64,000 nt of DNA from Cunninghamia lanceolata (GCA_027924645.1 BSBN01001251.1:744001-808000), one strand, 5' to 3'; counted from the stretch's first letter, positions 46,339 to 59,981 are shown. Notes: a model not told the origin generated them from the sequence alone. Numbers and translations: made by a program.

Positions 46339-46355
46339 GGGGGGGGGGGGGGGGG
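46328..46355 (+). repeat. T11-G17 homopolymer junction
   Basis: Eleven T (46328-46338) followed directly by seventeen G (46339-46355). Confidence 0.97.
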
Positions 46356-46611
46356 CACACCAGACGCTATGTTATGTTTTTTTGAAAAAATAGGACCAAT
46401 TTGTGTGGCCCCCCTTTTTGAACCCTTTAATCTCAATCATTTTTGAAAAAAATTAGTAGTTTAGAAACTAGATTCAGAGCACTACGACTCTTGTTTTTGT
46501 TATATCTTCAAATTTTGAATGTAACTATCTTCAATTTCTCATCCAACATTAGTCTTTCCTGATTTCAGAAAAAAGTGACATCTTAAGACACCATTTTGGT
46601 CCCCCATCTTT

Positions 46612-46880
46612 GTACACTTACCCTGAATGTGGATCCTATTCCAACTACCAAATGATGTCTTTAACTATAGGGCTAGTAGGCCATTCATTCTCGATCTCAT
46701 CAATCCAATTAGGCACCAAGATGGAAAGAGCAAAGATGGATCCTTCTTTTTCATATTGGTGTGAGAGGGCATCTGTTACCACATTTTCCTTACATTTATT
46801 ATATATAATATCATAGTTATAGCTCTACATCTTTGTCACCCATTTTTATTTCTCGAGGGAGGACACCCTTTGCTACAACT
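46612..46880 (-). pseudogene. Ty3/gypsy RNase H end fragment
   Basis: Minus-strand frame gives QRVSSLEK, KWVTKM, SYNYDIIYNKCKENVVTDAL, SHQYEKEGSIFALSILVPNW and IDEIENEWPTSPIVKDIIW. This is the C-terminus of a gypsy RNase H (Y-x-I-x-Y-xx-G-K-x-N-x-VADALSR) and the linker to integrase. Three stops (TAA, TAG, TAG) interrupt it and no flanking pol is recognised. It is a stand-alone remnant, different from both large elements in this window. Confidence 0.8.
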
Positions 46881-47099
46881 ACTCCAATGTCCTACCTTGG
46901 CACTTTTGTCTACTCTAGCACTTAGGTGACAGTAATGTCCTACAATGGAATTGATGCTCTTGAAGGCATTTGAAGGGGTGTTGGAGACTTGGTCATGTAT
47001 AGGAATATGACAATTGATCTTAGGCATTTAATACTATACAGGGTTGTGGCATCATAATGTTTAGTAGCAAGAGGTCAATAATATAGATTTACTTGGTTA
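46881..47099. other. Spacer
   Basis: No gene recognised; possibly further decayed gypsy sequence upstream of the RNase H fragment. Confidence 0.4.
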
Positions 47100-48866
47100 T
47101 TGTCTATTACTTCTAAATACTTTTTTGAGGTTACCTTAGTTCTCCTAATCTTAAAATCTTTTCCAAGAGTTTCTTTTGTTACTAATTTTAATTTAACATT
47201 TCAAATAGTTTATTGTATTGGGCAATTATACCTTTGGAATAATCACTACATTTGCCTTCATTTTTTCTTTCTATGATTAATCACTACACTTTCCTTCACT
47301 ATTATAGATTAGCCAAAGGTATTTCTTTATCATATAGAAAATTTCAAGGAATCTAGATCATGTGTTCACATATTTTGTTAGCTTGAATTTTGATTCATAT
47401 TGTAGACTGGCCAAAGGGCTTCCTTTATCATATAGAAAATTTAAACTTGGAGAAGACATGGACATGTTAGAAAATGGTTATAGTTGCAACATTAAACCTT
47501 TCATGAATTGAAAAGAACTAGTTACCTAAGCGTAGATGCATTTCCTTTATTTTGCATAAATATAGTATTTGAATCAATTTCCTAAGATCTTATACCCACA
47601 ACTTAATGAAAAACATATGCTTAGTTTTTTGATTAAAAAATATACATAACCTTTTATTTTAACACCACATTTTTAAAAGATTTCTCTCTATCACGCTTTC
47701 ATCTTTTAGAGTTTGTGAAGGAGACTATAATGCTTTCACCATTTGAAGGGAAGCCCTATGATATCAGGCTCATCTACCTCTTCCCTTTGTCTATATTATG
47801 TTTAAAAATTTCCTCTTACAAGTCTTATTAAGCATAGACTAGCATTTGAGCACTCTGTCTCACAAGAATTAAAAAATAATAACACTCCAGTTCTACATTA
47901 ATAGGGATAACATGAATATTGAAGCTTTGGTTATTTCTCCTGCCTCTTTATAGGGCTCTGTCTCCTTTTTATGTTTGTCTGCTCTATTCAAATGAAGGAA
48001 GAGTAGGAGAACCCATTGTGGGAAAGACAAGGATGCCTTGCAATATGAGGGGCGTTAGGCATGGGCATTTGGGAATGGATTTAGATTGCATGGGGTGTTG
48101 TGTTGTATCTAATTTAAATCTTGACTATTCTTCTTATGCCTAAACTCCTCTTTGTACAATCCTAGAGCACTTCACTTCTTGAAGTATGATGACTTCTAAG
48201 TTCCTAATCTCTGGCTTTGCACAATCCCATTGCATGAATATTGAAGCTCTACTTTCCATACTTTACTTTGGGCATGACATGAATTATATAATACCTAAAA
48301 TTATAATTGACTACTAGCTATACAACTATAATGGTGAGCTCTAGACATATTCTCATAGACATGTTTGGGTCGTAGATGGAGTATGGCAATAGAAGTTAGA
48401 AATTTTCCATCCAACTTTTCTCAACATGTTTTAATGCAGTTAGCTTGAAATGATAAAGGAAATCCTTAAACATAATGGATGTGTTTCAAATTTCCTTTTC
48501 AACACATATTAGAGATGATTTAATATATTTTATGTTTGTTCTAGCTTTTCTAGCTTGTCCAAACATAATAATTGTGATAAACATGTGAAAACATCCATAT
48601 TCATTCCTATGTCTTAGATACGGTCCACCTCAAAATTTAGTAGATTGTCATCTGCTTTATCTTGTAGGTACATTTGAATGCATTTTATTCTTCTTTAATT
48701 TCTATTTGAAGACATCTTGCTATGTATTGCATTTGGACTTTTAGTGAATTTCATTGGGTACTTTCTTGTTATTTAATTTCTTTGTGTGCATTTACACTCT
48801 ATTAGTAAATTAATTTGTGTAATTTTTTGTCTCTACATTCTTTTTGTTTGAATTCTTGAACCTTTT

Positions 48867-50634
48867 TGTAATGTCCCCTTTCTATAGGAAGCACTTAAAC
48901 CTGAATCTGCATTCAAAGTGATTCTCAAAGAGAACAATAAATAAGTAAGATCAATGATGATGCTTTCATTTTATTACTTGTTAAAGGATTATTTATTTCC
49001 TAATTGTTATTTGTATATTGATAACCATTCCATAATTCATATTCCTTATTACTTTTTCTTATGGGACTAGGCTTTACATGTATAGGGCGCGCTGAAACCA
49101 TCTCTTGACCCAGCCTACGAGAGACTTTGTCCCAGCCTATGGGCCTTCTTATGGATGGGATTACTCCGCCTCTCCCCACAATACCTATCATTCCTTAAAG
49201 AATGAAGTAATAGAGAAATATATAGAGAAGAAACAACTACGTTTATCTCTCCATGTCATCTTCCTTCTATTCCTTAACCATGGATGGGGAATTATATGTC
49301 TCGGGCGCGTTGAACCCTCTCCAATGCATCATGAATGAAATTACTCCGCCTTTCCCTAGTATTCTTGTCTAGGGTGCGTTAAACCCTCTCTAATGCATTA
49401 TGATGGAATTACCCCGCCTTTCCCTAACAAGACCGCCTCTCCTATAGTTGTAAGAGATGGAAGTGATGAGATGGTTATGTCTTCCTCCTTAAGTTTGTAT
49501 ATGTTCGTATATGGCTTAATCATGCTTCTTAATTTAAGAATGTATTTTCAATCATTTATTATTCATTGTTCACATAATATATATTTGTACTTTACTATAC
49601 AGTGGATTTCACTATTTTCTTACATATAAGTTTCTTTATCTTACTTGAGCAACATCTGAAACATATATTCAGATTTCTACTGTGAAATTACTTTATGTTA
49701 CACATCTATATACTTACACACATTCCTATATATAATATTTATTACTCGACTCCTATTTAAATATAAAAAAATATGCATTATTCAGCATACCTGTTCGCTG
49801 CCTCTGCAGATAATAATCTCTACCTGTGTTTCTTCTTATCTTTCCCCCAATCTGCTTCCTTCTTGGATCGATCTCTTATTTCTTCTAAATATTCCTACCT
49901 TCTCTATATATTAGGCTGATTACTCGTTTTCTCCTTCTTACATTCTGCTTGTATTTTAATCATTACTTTAATTCCCATTTCTATATTGATCTGTTATGAA
50001 ATGGGTTCTCTTTAATACCCTCGATATGGTTGAAAGACATAGTCTTTCCTTGCACCTCCTTGCCTAGGGAGGTGTCTCATAGTTTAATGGTTGTTTTAAT
50101 ATATAGTTCTGCTCTTAATGATATCACTGCTTTTAATATTTAATCGTTGCCTCCTTTATCAATGGTCTGTTGTTTTTTTCTATATACATCACTGCCTTTA
50201 TTAATTATACATTGCCTTTAGTTACGTATCATATCATATATGATATGATTTATCTTTATCATAAGACCTTTTTGTCTTATAATACTACTTTATAAATCTA
50301 TTTAAATATTTATATTTATGTTATTAATATTTATTTATTTATAATATATAATAATTATAATAATATTAAATTAATAATATTTATATTTATATTATTATTA
50401 GTATTATATTATTATAATAATATTTAAATTATTAATATTTATATTGGTTATTTATATAATAATATATCGGTTAATATATTATATTCTAATTAAAATATTC
50501 ATATAATAATATTATGTAATATTATATATGTATAATATTATATTAGTTTATTAATTTATTGTTAGAAGCATTCAAAATGGACTATGACGTTTAAATCTTT
50601 AATTTAAACAATGCCTTAATATCGGGACATCACA
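48867..50634. mobile_element. Solo LTR, 1768 bp
   Basis: Starts TGTAATGTCCCC and ends GGGACATCACA, flanked by the perfect duplication CTTTT (48862-48866 and 50635-50639). Copy B, without the insertion, is continuous at this point (near 53940), giving an empty-site comparison. No internal region or second LTR is present. Inside are three diverged ~80-bp repeats (GGGCGCG-x-TGAA...ACTCCGCC, about 49085-49435) and an extremely A+T-rich stretch (50280-50545). Confidence 0.9.
50280..50545. other. Extreme A+T-rich stretch inside the solo LTR
   Basis: Over 250 bp made almost entirely of A and T (TAATATTTATATT-like words) with many small self-complementary runs. Confidence 0.85.
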
Positions 50635-51639
50635 CTTTTATACTATTTAGTGTGCTTTGTTATCTTTTTGATGATTGTATGAGTGCCATGAAAAGTAATA
50701 AGAAGGGAGATAATGAAGTGCTTTATTTTGGGACCTTCCAAAAATGATCTCACTAAAGTGGAAGGGAGTAAGATTGAGAAGTGTTATGTTTTTGTAGGGA
50801 AATTAGCCAAAAATAATGTTACCTAACTAGGGTTCCTTGTAGTTAAGTGTAATTGTAGGGCTTCGTCGTAGGCTTCTTCCAAGTGTGCCGTGTATATATT
50901 TATGAGTGTTGCTACTTAGGAGGAAAAAAGTCCTCCCATTGGCTTCTTTAAATCTCTTGAAAAAGGGGCATCTCAAAATGTTAGAAACTCTAGGTAGAAG
51001 AAGGTTTTAGTCAGAAGGTTGTTGATGTGTCTATGAATACTTTTTGAAAGAGCTAAGAAGAACCTTAAAAAAGAGGTGGCTCCAAAAACAAAATCAACGT
51101 TAAGGTTGTTGTATGCACTCAGGTATGTTTGCTTCATTTCTACATTAACATTTCCATTATTTACATTTTTTCATATACATTGATAGGAAAATCTACACAT
51201 GGGGGTTGGAAATTCACAAATAAAGGGATTTTTCCTACAATATATGTTCATTTCATAGGAAGCTATTAGTATCAGTGAGTCAGAAGGAGGGTTCAAGATG
51301 TGAGGTAGGAGGTGCATGGGATGGATCGGTTTAGCTATTTGAAAGATGAAGGTGAATAATTTTTCAAGTAAATCCCATGTAGTACAAATCAAAGTTGTAT
51401 GACATATTAAGTTTTTGATGATCATGATCAAACTCACAATGGTCAAAAGTGAAATACAAAATGTTTTTAGACAACACAAAATTTGAGATAGTCATATGAT
51501 GTAGGTCATTAATATTTTAGAGATGACAAATTAATTTTAAAGATCATCAAAATCACTCTTCCATCATCAATTCTAGGGTTAGGTACTCTCATTCCTCACA
51601 TTTATTCTTTTTGTTTTTATTACAATTATTTACTTGTTT

Positions 51640-54600
51640 ATGGTATCTTACTCTTGAATTCTTTTTTGAGTTAGCGTACTACTAATCTTAAAATCTTTGC
51701 CATGGGTTTCTTTTGTTACAAATTTTAATTTAACATTCCAATTAGTTTGTTGTGCTAGGCATATATACCTTTAGAATAATCACTACATTTGCCTTCATTT
51801 TTTTTTTCTATGACTAATCACTACACTTTTCTTCACTATTATAGACTTGCTAAAGGGAATTCTTTATCATATAGAAAGTTTCAAGAACATGTGTTCACAT
51901 AGTTTGTTAGCTTGAATTTTGATTTATATTGTAGATTGGCCAAAGGGCTTTCTTTATCATATAGAAAATTTAAACTTGGAGAAGACACGAGCATGTTAGA
52001 AAATGGTTGTAGTTGCACCAGTAAACCTTTTACAGATTGACAAGAACTAGTTAACTAAGCCTAGATGCATTTCCTTTATTTTACATAAATATAGTATTTA
52101 AATCAATTTCTTGAGATCTTATACCCACAAGTTAATAAAAATCATATTCTTGTTTTTTGTATTAAAAACATACAAAACCTTTTATTTAAACACCACATTT
52201 AAAATACTCCTCTATCATGCTTTCATTATTTATAGTTTGTGAAGGAGACTATCATGCTTTCACCAATTGAAGGGAAGACCTATGATATAAGATGACCTTG
52301 GTGCGAACATTGTCCATCATTCCCCTAAAGATGGCCTTTCTAAAGTTTATGCTAGAACCAATGAAGGGGAGATGAGCTCGGCCAAAGGGATTTCTTTATC
52401 ATGTATAGAAAATTTCAAGATCATGTGTTCACATGATTTATTAGCTTGAATTTTGATTTATATTGTAGTTTGGCCAAAGGGATTTCTTTATCATATATAA
52501 AATTTAAACTTGGAGAAGACTTGAGCATGTTAAAAAATGGTTGTAGTTGTACCACTAAACCTTTCACAGATTGACAAGAACTAGTTACCTGACCCCAGAT
52601 GCATTTCCTTTATTTTGCATAAATATAGTATTTGAATCAATTGCTTGAGATCTTATACCCACAACTTAATGAAACACATACTCTTGTTTTTTGGATTAAA
52701 AAATATACATAACCTTTTATTTTAACACCACATTTAAAAGACTAATCACTATCATGCTTTCACCTTTTAGAGTTTATGAAGGAGACTATCATGCTTTCAC
52801 CATTTGAAGGTAAACCCTATGATATAAGGCTCATCTACCTTTGTCCTTAGTCTATATTACGTTTAAAAATTATCTTTTAAAAGTTTAATTAAGAATGGAA
52901 TAGCATTTGAGCCCTCTGTCTCACCATAATTAAAAATAATAACACTTCAATTCTACATTGATAGGGCTAGCATGAATATTGAAGCTCTGGTTATTTCTCC
53001 AACCTCTTTATAGGGCTCTTTATCCTTTCTAAGTTCTTCCACTCTATTCGAATGAAGGAAGAGTAGGAGAACCCATTGTGGGAAAGACAGGGATGCCTTG
53101 CAGTATGAGGGGTGTTAAGCATGTGTAGTTGGGAAAGGATTTAGATTGTACATGGGGTGTTGTGTTGCATCTAATTTATATATTGCCTATTCCTCTTATG
53201 CCTAAACTCCTCTCTGCACAATCCTAGAGAACTTTAATTCTCGAGGTACGATGACTTCTAAGTTTCTAACCTTTATATTTGCACAATCCCATAGCATGAA
53301 TATTGAAGCACTAGTTGCCACACATTGCTTTGGGCACGACATGATTTATATAATACCTAAAATTATAATTGACTACTAGCTATACAACTATAATGGTGAG
53401 TTCTGGACATATCCTCATAGACATGTTTATATCATATAGATGGAGTATGGCAATAGAATTTTAGAAAATTGCCATCTAATTTTTCTCAACATGTTTTAAT
53501 GTAGTTAGTTTTATATGATAAAGGAAATCCTTAAATATATTGGATGTGTTTCAGATTTCCTTTTCAACACATACTAGATATGATTTACCATATTGCAAGT
53601 CTATTCTAGCTTTTCTAGATTTTCCAAACATAATAACTGCATGATAAACATGTGAAAACATCCATATTCATTCCTATGTCTTAGATAAGGTCCACCTCAA
53701 AATTTAGTAGATTGTCATCTACTTTATTTTGTAGGCACATGTGAATGCTTTTTAAATTCATCTTTAAAATTTCTATTTGTAGTTATCTTTCTATGCATTG
53801 CATTAGGACTTTTAGTGAATTTCTTTGTGTACTTTCTTGTTATTTAATTCATTTGTGTGCATTTGGACTCTATTAGTAAATTTATTTGTGTAATTTTTTG
53901 TCTCTACATTCTTTTTGTTTGAATTCTTGAATCTTTTTTACTATTTAATGTGCTTTATTTTTTTTGATGATTGTGTGGGTGCCATGAAAAGTAATGAGAG
54001 AAGGGAGATAATGAAGTTCTTTATTTTGGGACCTTCCAAAAATGATCTCACTAAAGTGGAAGGGAGCAAGATTGAGAAGTGTTACGTTTTTGTATGGAAA
54101 TTAGCTAGAAACAATGTTACCTAACTAGAGTTCCTTGTAGTTAAGTCTAATTTTAAGGCTTCGATGCAGGCTTCTTCCAAGCATGTTGTGTCTATATTTA
54201 CACTTAGTGTTGCTACTTATGAGGAAAAAATCCTCTCATTGGCATTTTTATCTCCTGAAAAAAGGGTGTCTCAAATGTTAAGACTCTAGGTAGAAGAAGA
54301 TTTTAGTCGAAATGTTATTGATGTGGCTATGAAAACTTTGTGAAAGAGTTGAGAAGAACCTTAACAAAGAGGTGGCTCCAAGAAAAAAATTGACCTTAAG
54401 GTTGCTCTATGCACTTAGGCATGTCTGCCTCATTTGTACATTAACATTGACATTATTTGCATATTTTCTTATACATTGATAGGAAAATCTACACATAGGG
54501 ATGGAAATTCACAAATAGAGGGATTTGTCCTATATTATGTGTTCCTTTCATAAAAGGTATCAGTCTCAATGAGTCAGAAGGAGAGATCTAGATGTGAGGC

Positions 54601-54946
54601 AAGAGGTGCATCGGATGGATAGGTTTAGCTATTTGAAAGATGACAATGAATAAATTTTCAAGTACATATTTTGTCAAGTCAATCCCATGTAGTACAAAAT
54701 CAAACTTGTATGACATATTTTAAGTTTTTGATGATCTTGATCAAACTCACAGTGGTCAAAAGTGAACTACAAAATTATTTTAGACAACACAAAATTTGAG
54801 ATAGTCATGCGATGTAAGTCGTTAATAATCTAGAAATGACAAATTAATTTAGAAAAGCATCAACATCACTCTTCCATTATTAGTTCCAGGGTTAGGTACT
54901 CTCATTCTTTGCATTTATTTATTTTGTATTTATTACAATTATTTTT
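51640..54946. repeat. Tandem segment, copy B (with internal duplication)
   Basis: Second copy of the segment, directly adjacent to copy A. It contains an internal duplication: 51841-52290 and 52380-52830 share GGCCAAAGGG...TTTCTTTATCAT, TAAACCTTT and TTAATTCAACACCACATTT-like words. The only notable open frame, 53915-54124, includes KSNERREIMKFFILGPSKND and KIEKCYVFVWKLARNN, and is shared in part with copy A near 50700-50825. I do not recognise it. Confidence 0.8.
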
Positions 54947-55338
54947 CCTGGATCTAATCGATCTATGTTAATTTATGCTCAATTGATTACATTTCTTTAA
55001 TTAGCCTAGATGATTTATGTAGAGTGTTTTTGTAATGGTGAAATTTGCATAGTCATGCCAATTCCCATTTACTTATAGTCCCATTTCAATGGAATGGCTC
55101 AGTACCATTACAAATGGACAAATGACACACTTGTGTAAAGCTAGGCCCATTCCCTGATCTACTACTTATCTCCTTTACCACTCATTCCCATACATTGGGT
55201 CATATCCTATCCCCATTTGCACATAGTCATGTACATATGACATTTAGTATGCCTATCATTGCATCCCATGCTTAGAGATTCATTCCCCGCATCGATATTA
55301 AAGCATTCCCTTGTTTTAGGTTAATCCTATGACATGAG
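54947..55338. other. Spacer, nothing recognised
   Basis: Non-coding sequence between the tandem segment and the first LTR. Confidence 0.5.
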
Positions 55339-56583
55339 TGTAATGTCAAAAAATGTCCCCTTGGGGGCTTTTCCCTCATAAGGTTTAGCTCCTAGGTCTT
55401 TAGTATGCATTTAGGACATCTTAGTTCATATTTTGGCATCCCGATGGAATGAGACCTAGGTTCCATGGCAAATTAGACCTAGGTGGACCCCTTGAGCTGT
55501 ACCTTACCCAAAATAGTGGGGAGGACTTGGGCGCCCGTGCCCTAGTCCTACCCTATTTTGGGGCAGTCCTAATTTTTGGGTGTCGGTTTATGACCGTTAT
55601 TTGGTCCTTTTGCCGACACGGTAAGTTTTGATTTTGAAAATCTTGGTAGGAGTGCTTGTAGTTACATATATAAGAATGCTTAGGCATTCATTTAGAAACT
55701 AGATGGCAATTGTGATGTTCAAGTGTTCTCAAGGTGATTCAAGGCTTTCTATTGTGTTGCAAGAGTAGACTTGTGTGTTTTGTGTGTTGATATTGCAGAT
55801 TTGAGCATCAATTTCCTCATGGCATGAAGAACATCTTCCTCCCATGAGAGATTCACTACGAGGTGACATAATATTGTGTTTTCATCATTGATTCCTTTGG
55901 TTTTTGCCTCTGCCTCACAAGGCACACACTCTTTATTTGATAATAGTGTTCGGAGACTTAAGGGTCCTCTGGGGCTTGACTGAGGCAAGCCTCTAAACAC
56001 CATAACCCCCAAACTAAGTCTTGTGATTGCAAGTTACAGGTGTCACATTTGGGAAAAGTGGAGTTGTAGGAAGGATTGGCAGGCATCAAGGATTCAGGAT
56101 CCGAAGAAAAGAAGGACACATGAGCACTTTCAGGACTTGGGTACTCACTCTAGTGTCCTCTACATCTGAGTTTTAGAAAACATAAGTTACAGGGCTGATC
56201 AGTGTTGGAAGGAAGTCTAGATCCTGTGAAGAAACTGGCACCTTGGACTTGGGTGCCCGTTCCAGTGTCCCCAACTATTCTGATTTGGAACCCCGAAAAT
56301 AGGTATTCTGTAATTTGGTATTTTACTCTTGTCTTCAAGAGCTTTTTCCGTTATTCGTCAATTTGTTGTCGTATTTGCATAATTAGGGTTTTAATGGTTA
56401 ATTGGGCATAAGAGAAGGAAAATTAATAATTAAATTCCCTAATCCAAGTTTCCCTACATCTGCAAGTGACCTAGGGTATGATAGTGCTTGTCACTTGACC
56501 CTAGATCCTTGAATGTATAGAGGAGAGACGGATTTAAACATCTAAAATCTAAAACATTAACAAATCCAATTTTTCCCTAAACA
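55339..56583 (+). repeat. First LTR of the tandem element
   Basis: TGTAATGTCAAAAAATG... to ...TTTCCCTAAACA, 1245 bp. A candidate primer site TGGTGAACCCATG starts at 56587; tRNA not assigned. Confidence 0.8.
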
Positions 56584-57242
56584 TTTTGGTGAACCCATGT
56601 TTTTGGACTTAAATTGCAACCTGTTGAGTGTGTGTCTTCAAATTTAGATTGATTTCATTCATTCACATAGTCATTCATTTTATTGCATTGAGAAAATTTC
56701 AAAAAAATTGAAAAATTTGGAAAATACAAAAAAATTGCATTGTTTGGCTTACTAAATTGTATTAGTTCTTTCTAAATTTTCCTAATTAATGATTTTTACA
56801 TCAGATATGATATAAAATACAGAAAAATCCAAAAATTTAGAATTTTGCATTGCATTTTCATTATTAATTTGTTAGGTTTTTGTAGAAATTTTGACAATTT
56901 TGATATAACCTAGTAATTCCAAAATCTAGGGTTAGTAGGCAAAATCTTTTCTCAGATTTTTATACTGATTTTAGAAGATCATTCAAATTAAAATTTGTCT
57001 TTATTCTTGCATTTTAGTGTGAATTTGCATTTAGATTTAAAATAATTGCAATTTTGTATAGAAATTTTCACCAAAAAATAGCAATTTTGATGAATTTTCA
57101 TTAAATTTGCATGGGAATTTTGCATGTTCAAGATTGAAAATCATTTTCAGATCTTAGAGTAAGTAAATTTAATCATAAATCAGACTCCAAAACATTCACA
57201 TAGCATTTTGTCCCAAGATTTCAAACCTAGGGCTTCGAAAAC

Positions 57243-57950
57243 AACGATTTTCACTAAATTTGGCCTTATCGACTCTCCAAACTTGCACCATAGGTGTGTT
57301 GTGAAAGGTATTTTGGAATTATTTTTCTGTTACTAGGGTAATGATTTTATTCCCCTCATAAAAATCTTCACAACACCCTTTTAACGGGCTCTTGTAGTGA
57401 AAATTTGGTGAAAAACTACAATTTTTTGGCTATTTTTGCCCTAGGGTTTGACCTAGTTTGCACTCCAAGCGTGTTGTGATCAATTTTATGGATTGAGGTG
57501 ACTGATATTATTGATATTATTTTCTATACCTCCTGAAATTCAGTACAACACCTCCCTTTCTAGATCTTGGAATTGAAAAACCGTGAAAAATTACATATTT
57601 TGCTATATTTTCACTAGGGTTTTACCTTAAGAGGCACTAAAAGCATGTTGTGTTTGGTATTTTTGCACCAAGTGGCTGTTATTACTGATATTATTTTCTT
57701 TCCATCATAATTTTCCTCACAACACCCTTTGTTATGCTCTTTTGCATTGAGTTTTGGTGAAAAAAGTCCTGTTTTGACATATTTTCACTATATTTCGACT
57801 TGACATTAACTTAAAATCGCATCAAGAGTGTGTTGAGAAGGATAATTTTACTGTTTTGGACTGATATTAGACATATAACTTTCTGCACTTGACTTAAATC
57901 CTTACAACATCCTTTTTTTCATTCATTTGCATTGAAAAAGTACAAAAAAT
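57243..57950 (+). repeat. Four diverged ~178-bp repeats with inverted arms (first copy)
   Basis: Units are spaced by 175, 174 and 185 bp. Each has TGTTGTG-like and CACAACA-like arms 60-75 bases apart: 57296-57305 with 57367-57376 (GTGTTGTGAA/TTCACAACAC, perfect 10 bp), 57471-57477 with 57545-57551, 57646-57652 with 57718-57724, and a weaker pair from 57830. Units share TTTTCACTA, ACTGATATTATT and ACAACACC. Confidence 0.85.
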
Positions 57951-57980
57951 AAAGCATTTTAGGCTATTTGGACATCACTA

Positions 57981-58223
57981 GTGGATGAGGAGAAGTCTCT
58001 CACATTAAATCCTTCAAGGATGGATGTTGAGATCACTCAAAATAATTTGCTTCTCCAACCACCTAAGAGGATAGCAAATGTGTGCACTAATGAACATCAA
58101 CAAGAAAACATTACACCTAACATTGAGTCAAACCAAGAAGCATTTAAGAATGAACAAAAGAATAATTACAAAAACTTGGTAATGGTACCTTATGTTTGCA
58201 ATTGGAAAGAGAATGATTTTTGA
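57981..58223 (+). pseudogene. C-terminal remnant of the tandem element's ORF
   Basis: DEEKSLTLNPSRMDVEITQN to VPYVCNWKENDF, almost identical to the end of the longer frame at 62714-63739. The upstream part has been lost in the ~843-bp deletion, so the ATG here is an internal Met and not a true start. Confidence 0.8.
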
Positions 58224-59168
58224 TGACTTCTAGCATGAAGACCCTACAGGTAAGTATCTCTAACCCTTTATCTCTCTCATGATGTGATTCCCCCGTGATG
58301 TGTTATGTGTTGTTTAGGCCTCCTGGGATGACCTTGGATTCTCTCGTAAGGTCTGGGATATTAGGAGACCACCTCTATTGTGACCTTATTCTATTTGTAT
58401 CATCATTCTTCTAAATTGCCTCTCTCTGATTTCATTGTTGTGTGTTGTGTCTTATGGACATAGCGTCGTGGTTGGTGACCTGGGGGCACCCTCCTACGTG
58501 ACTATCCCTAAGACACTTGTTTCTCCTCTCTTATTTATTGTTTCCCTTTGTCTAGTGTTTCCACCTAGCAGGCGGATGACGACAAACATTTACATTGATG
58601 CGGACCTAGTGTCCCTTTCGAGAGCAATCAACAAATGGACTTAGTTCCTAATATATGATGATGGGGTTGTATATCTTATCCAACACTTGGCTAGTGGAAG
58701 CACTCGTGCTTTCTGCATAGTGAATTTTATGATGTTTCCATCGCATTTACAAACCTTAACAATACTGCTGCTCTATGCATGTTTGTTTGCCTTTGAATCT
58801 GGCCTCGGCAGTACTCGATTCGGAGAGCTTCGTGATATAGCCCTACGGTTATCCTCAAACTCTGAATTTGTTGTATAACCTTGGCTCTTTGTGTGGTTAA
58901 TCATATGCATTGATGTTGTTGTTTATCATGATGTTGTAGACACTAACATGTTTCTTGCAGGGATGTGTTTGTGGGAACATTTGGCAATCGTAAAGTACAT
59001 GTCACCTCCGGGGGGCATGGGCTTTGCGAAAGTCGGTGTTCCCTTGTGTGTTTTCTTCCTACCTTAACGTACTTGATATCAATAACTTATATCAACCACC
59101 TTAAGGTGGGGGCATATATAAGGTAAGCTCTCTGTTGTAGATGTTAGCTATGTGCTTGTCCTCAGGTG

Positions 59169-59720
59169 CAGTCTAAAGACTTGCTCGATGAGTGCATCCT
59201 GCATCCTGAGTTTGTTTGCAATCAATCAATCAATCATGTAAGCCATCTGCGGAGGCAGGATATCACATATATCCTTTTTATCTTAATCCCTCTATGGAGG
59301 CGGGGATGGTGTATTTCTCAGAGAAGATTGCATCATCCTATCATTTTCAAAAGTCCTTTGTGGAGGCAGGGAGCGGTTTTGTGACTAACTCAACCCTTAA
59401 GCATGTTTTCAGTGATTGTTGTCACGAAGCCCAATCATTGGTGTGTGCCTGTAATGTGCTTGAGATGGTGTTGGACCTAGAAATAGGTACACTCCATCAC
59501 TTGTCTATTGTGTTTTCTCCGTGTCTTCAAGTGTGTGTGTGTTTTGGCGTGCTTGTTTTGTGTGGCGTGTTTGTTGCCCCATATGCAGTCTAAAGACTTG
59601 CTCGATGAGTGTATCCTGTATTTTGGGAGGTTTTACGTGTCTTGCATGTGTGTTGCCCCATATATACAGTCTAAAGACTTGCTCGATGAGTGCATCCTGT
59701 ATTATGGGAGGTTTGTTTAC
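59169..59720 (+). repeat. Short tandem repeats in the 3' region of the first unit
   Basis: CAGTCTAAAGACTTGCTCGA begins at 59169, 59586 and 59667; the last two are spaced 81 bp and share CCTGTATT-TGGGAGGTTT. Another motif, GGAGGC-GGGA, recurs near 59251, 59296 and 59361. The overlapping open frames here are products of the repeats. Hypervariable repeats just before the 3' LTR are known from plant LTR elements. Confidence 0.85.
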
Positions 59721-59981
59721 TTTCCAGTACTTGCATCTGCATTTCATATATATGAGAAAAAGAAAAGAAAAAATATCGTTTCTGTCTTCCATGCATTAAT
59801 GTGTCTTCTATTCATTGACTGTCTTCTCTGTGTTCTACATGACTATAACTGCCTTCTCTGTGTTTTGTGTGCCTGTTACTATCCTCTATGTGATTGGTGT
59901 ATCTTCTTCGTGCTTGGTGTGTTTGCTATGTTTGTGACCTTACTTTAATGCATGTATTGGCCTCATGTTTATACATACATT

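Larger units (their letters stand above)
47100..51632. repeat. Tandem segment, copy A (interrupted by a solo LTR)
   Basis: Matches copy B (51640-54946) over its length: for example AATCTTAAAATCTTT near the start, CATGAATATTGAAGCT, ATGACTTCTAAGTT, TAGTAGATTGTCATCT and, near the end, AAAAATGATCTCACTAAAGT and GGTTAGGTACTCTCATTC. Removing the 1.77-kb insertion gives about 2.75 kb. No coding of known type is seen. Confidence 0.85.

Noticed and set aside
48000..48145. Open frame at 47919-48143 in the tandem segment
   Set aside because: The equivalent part of copy B is not open in the same way, so there is no sign of coding constraint.
59166..59948. Overlapping Cys-rich open frames on both strands
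   Set aside because: They follow short tandem repeats in the 3' region of the element and differ between repeats only by frame.
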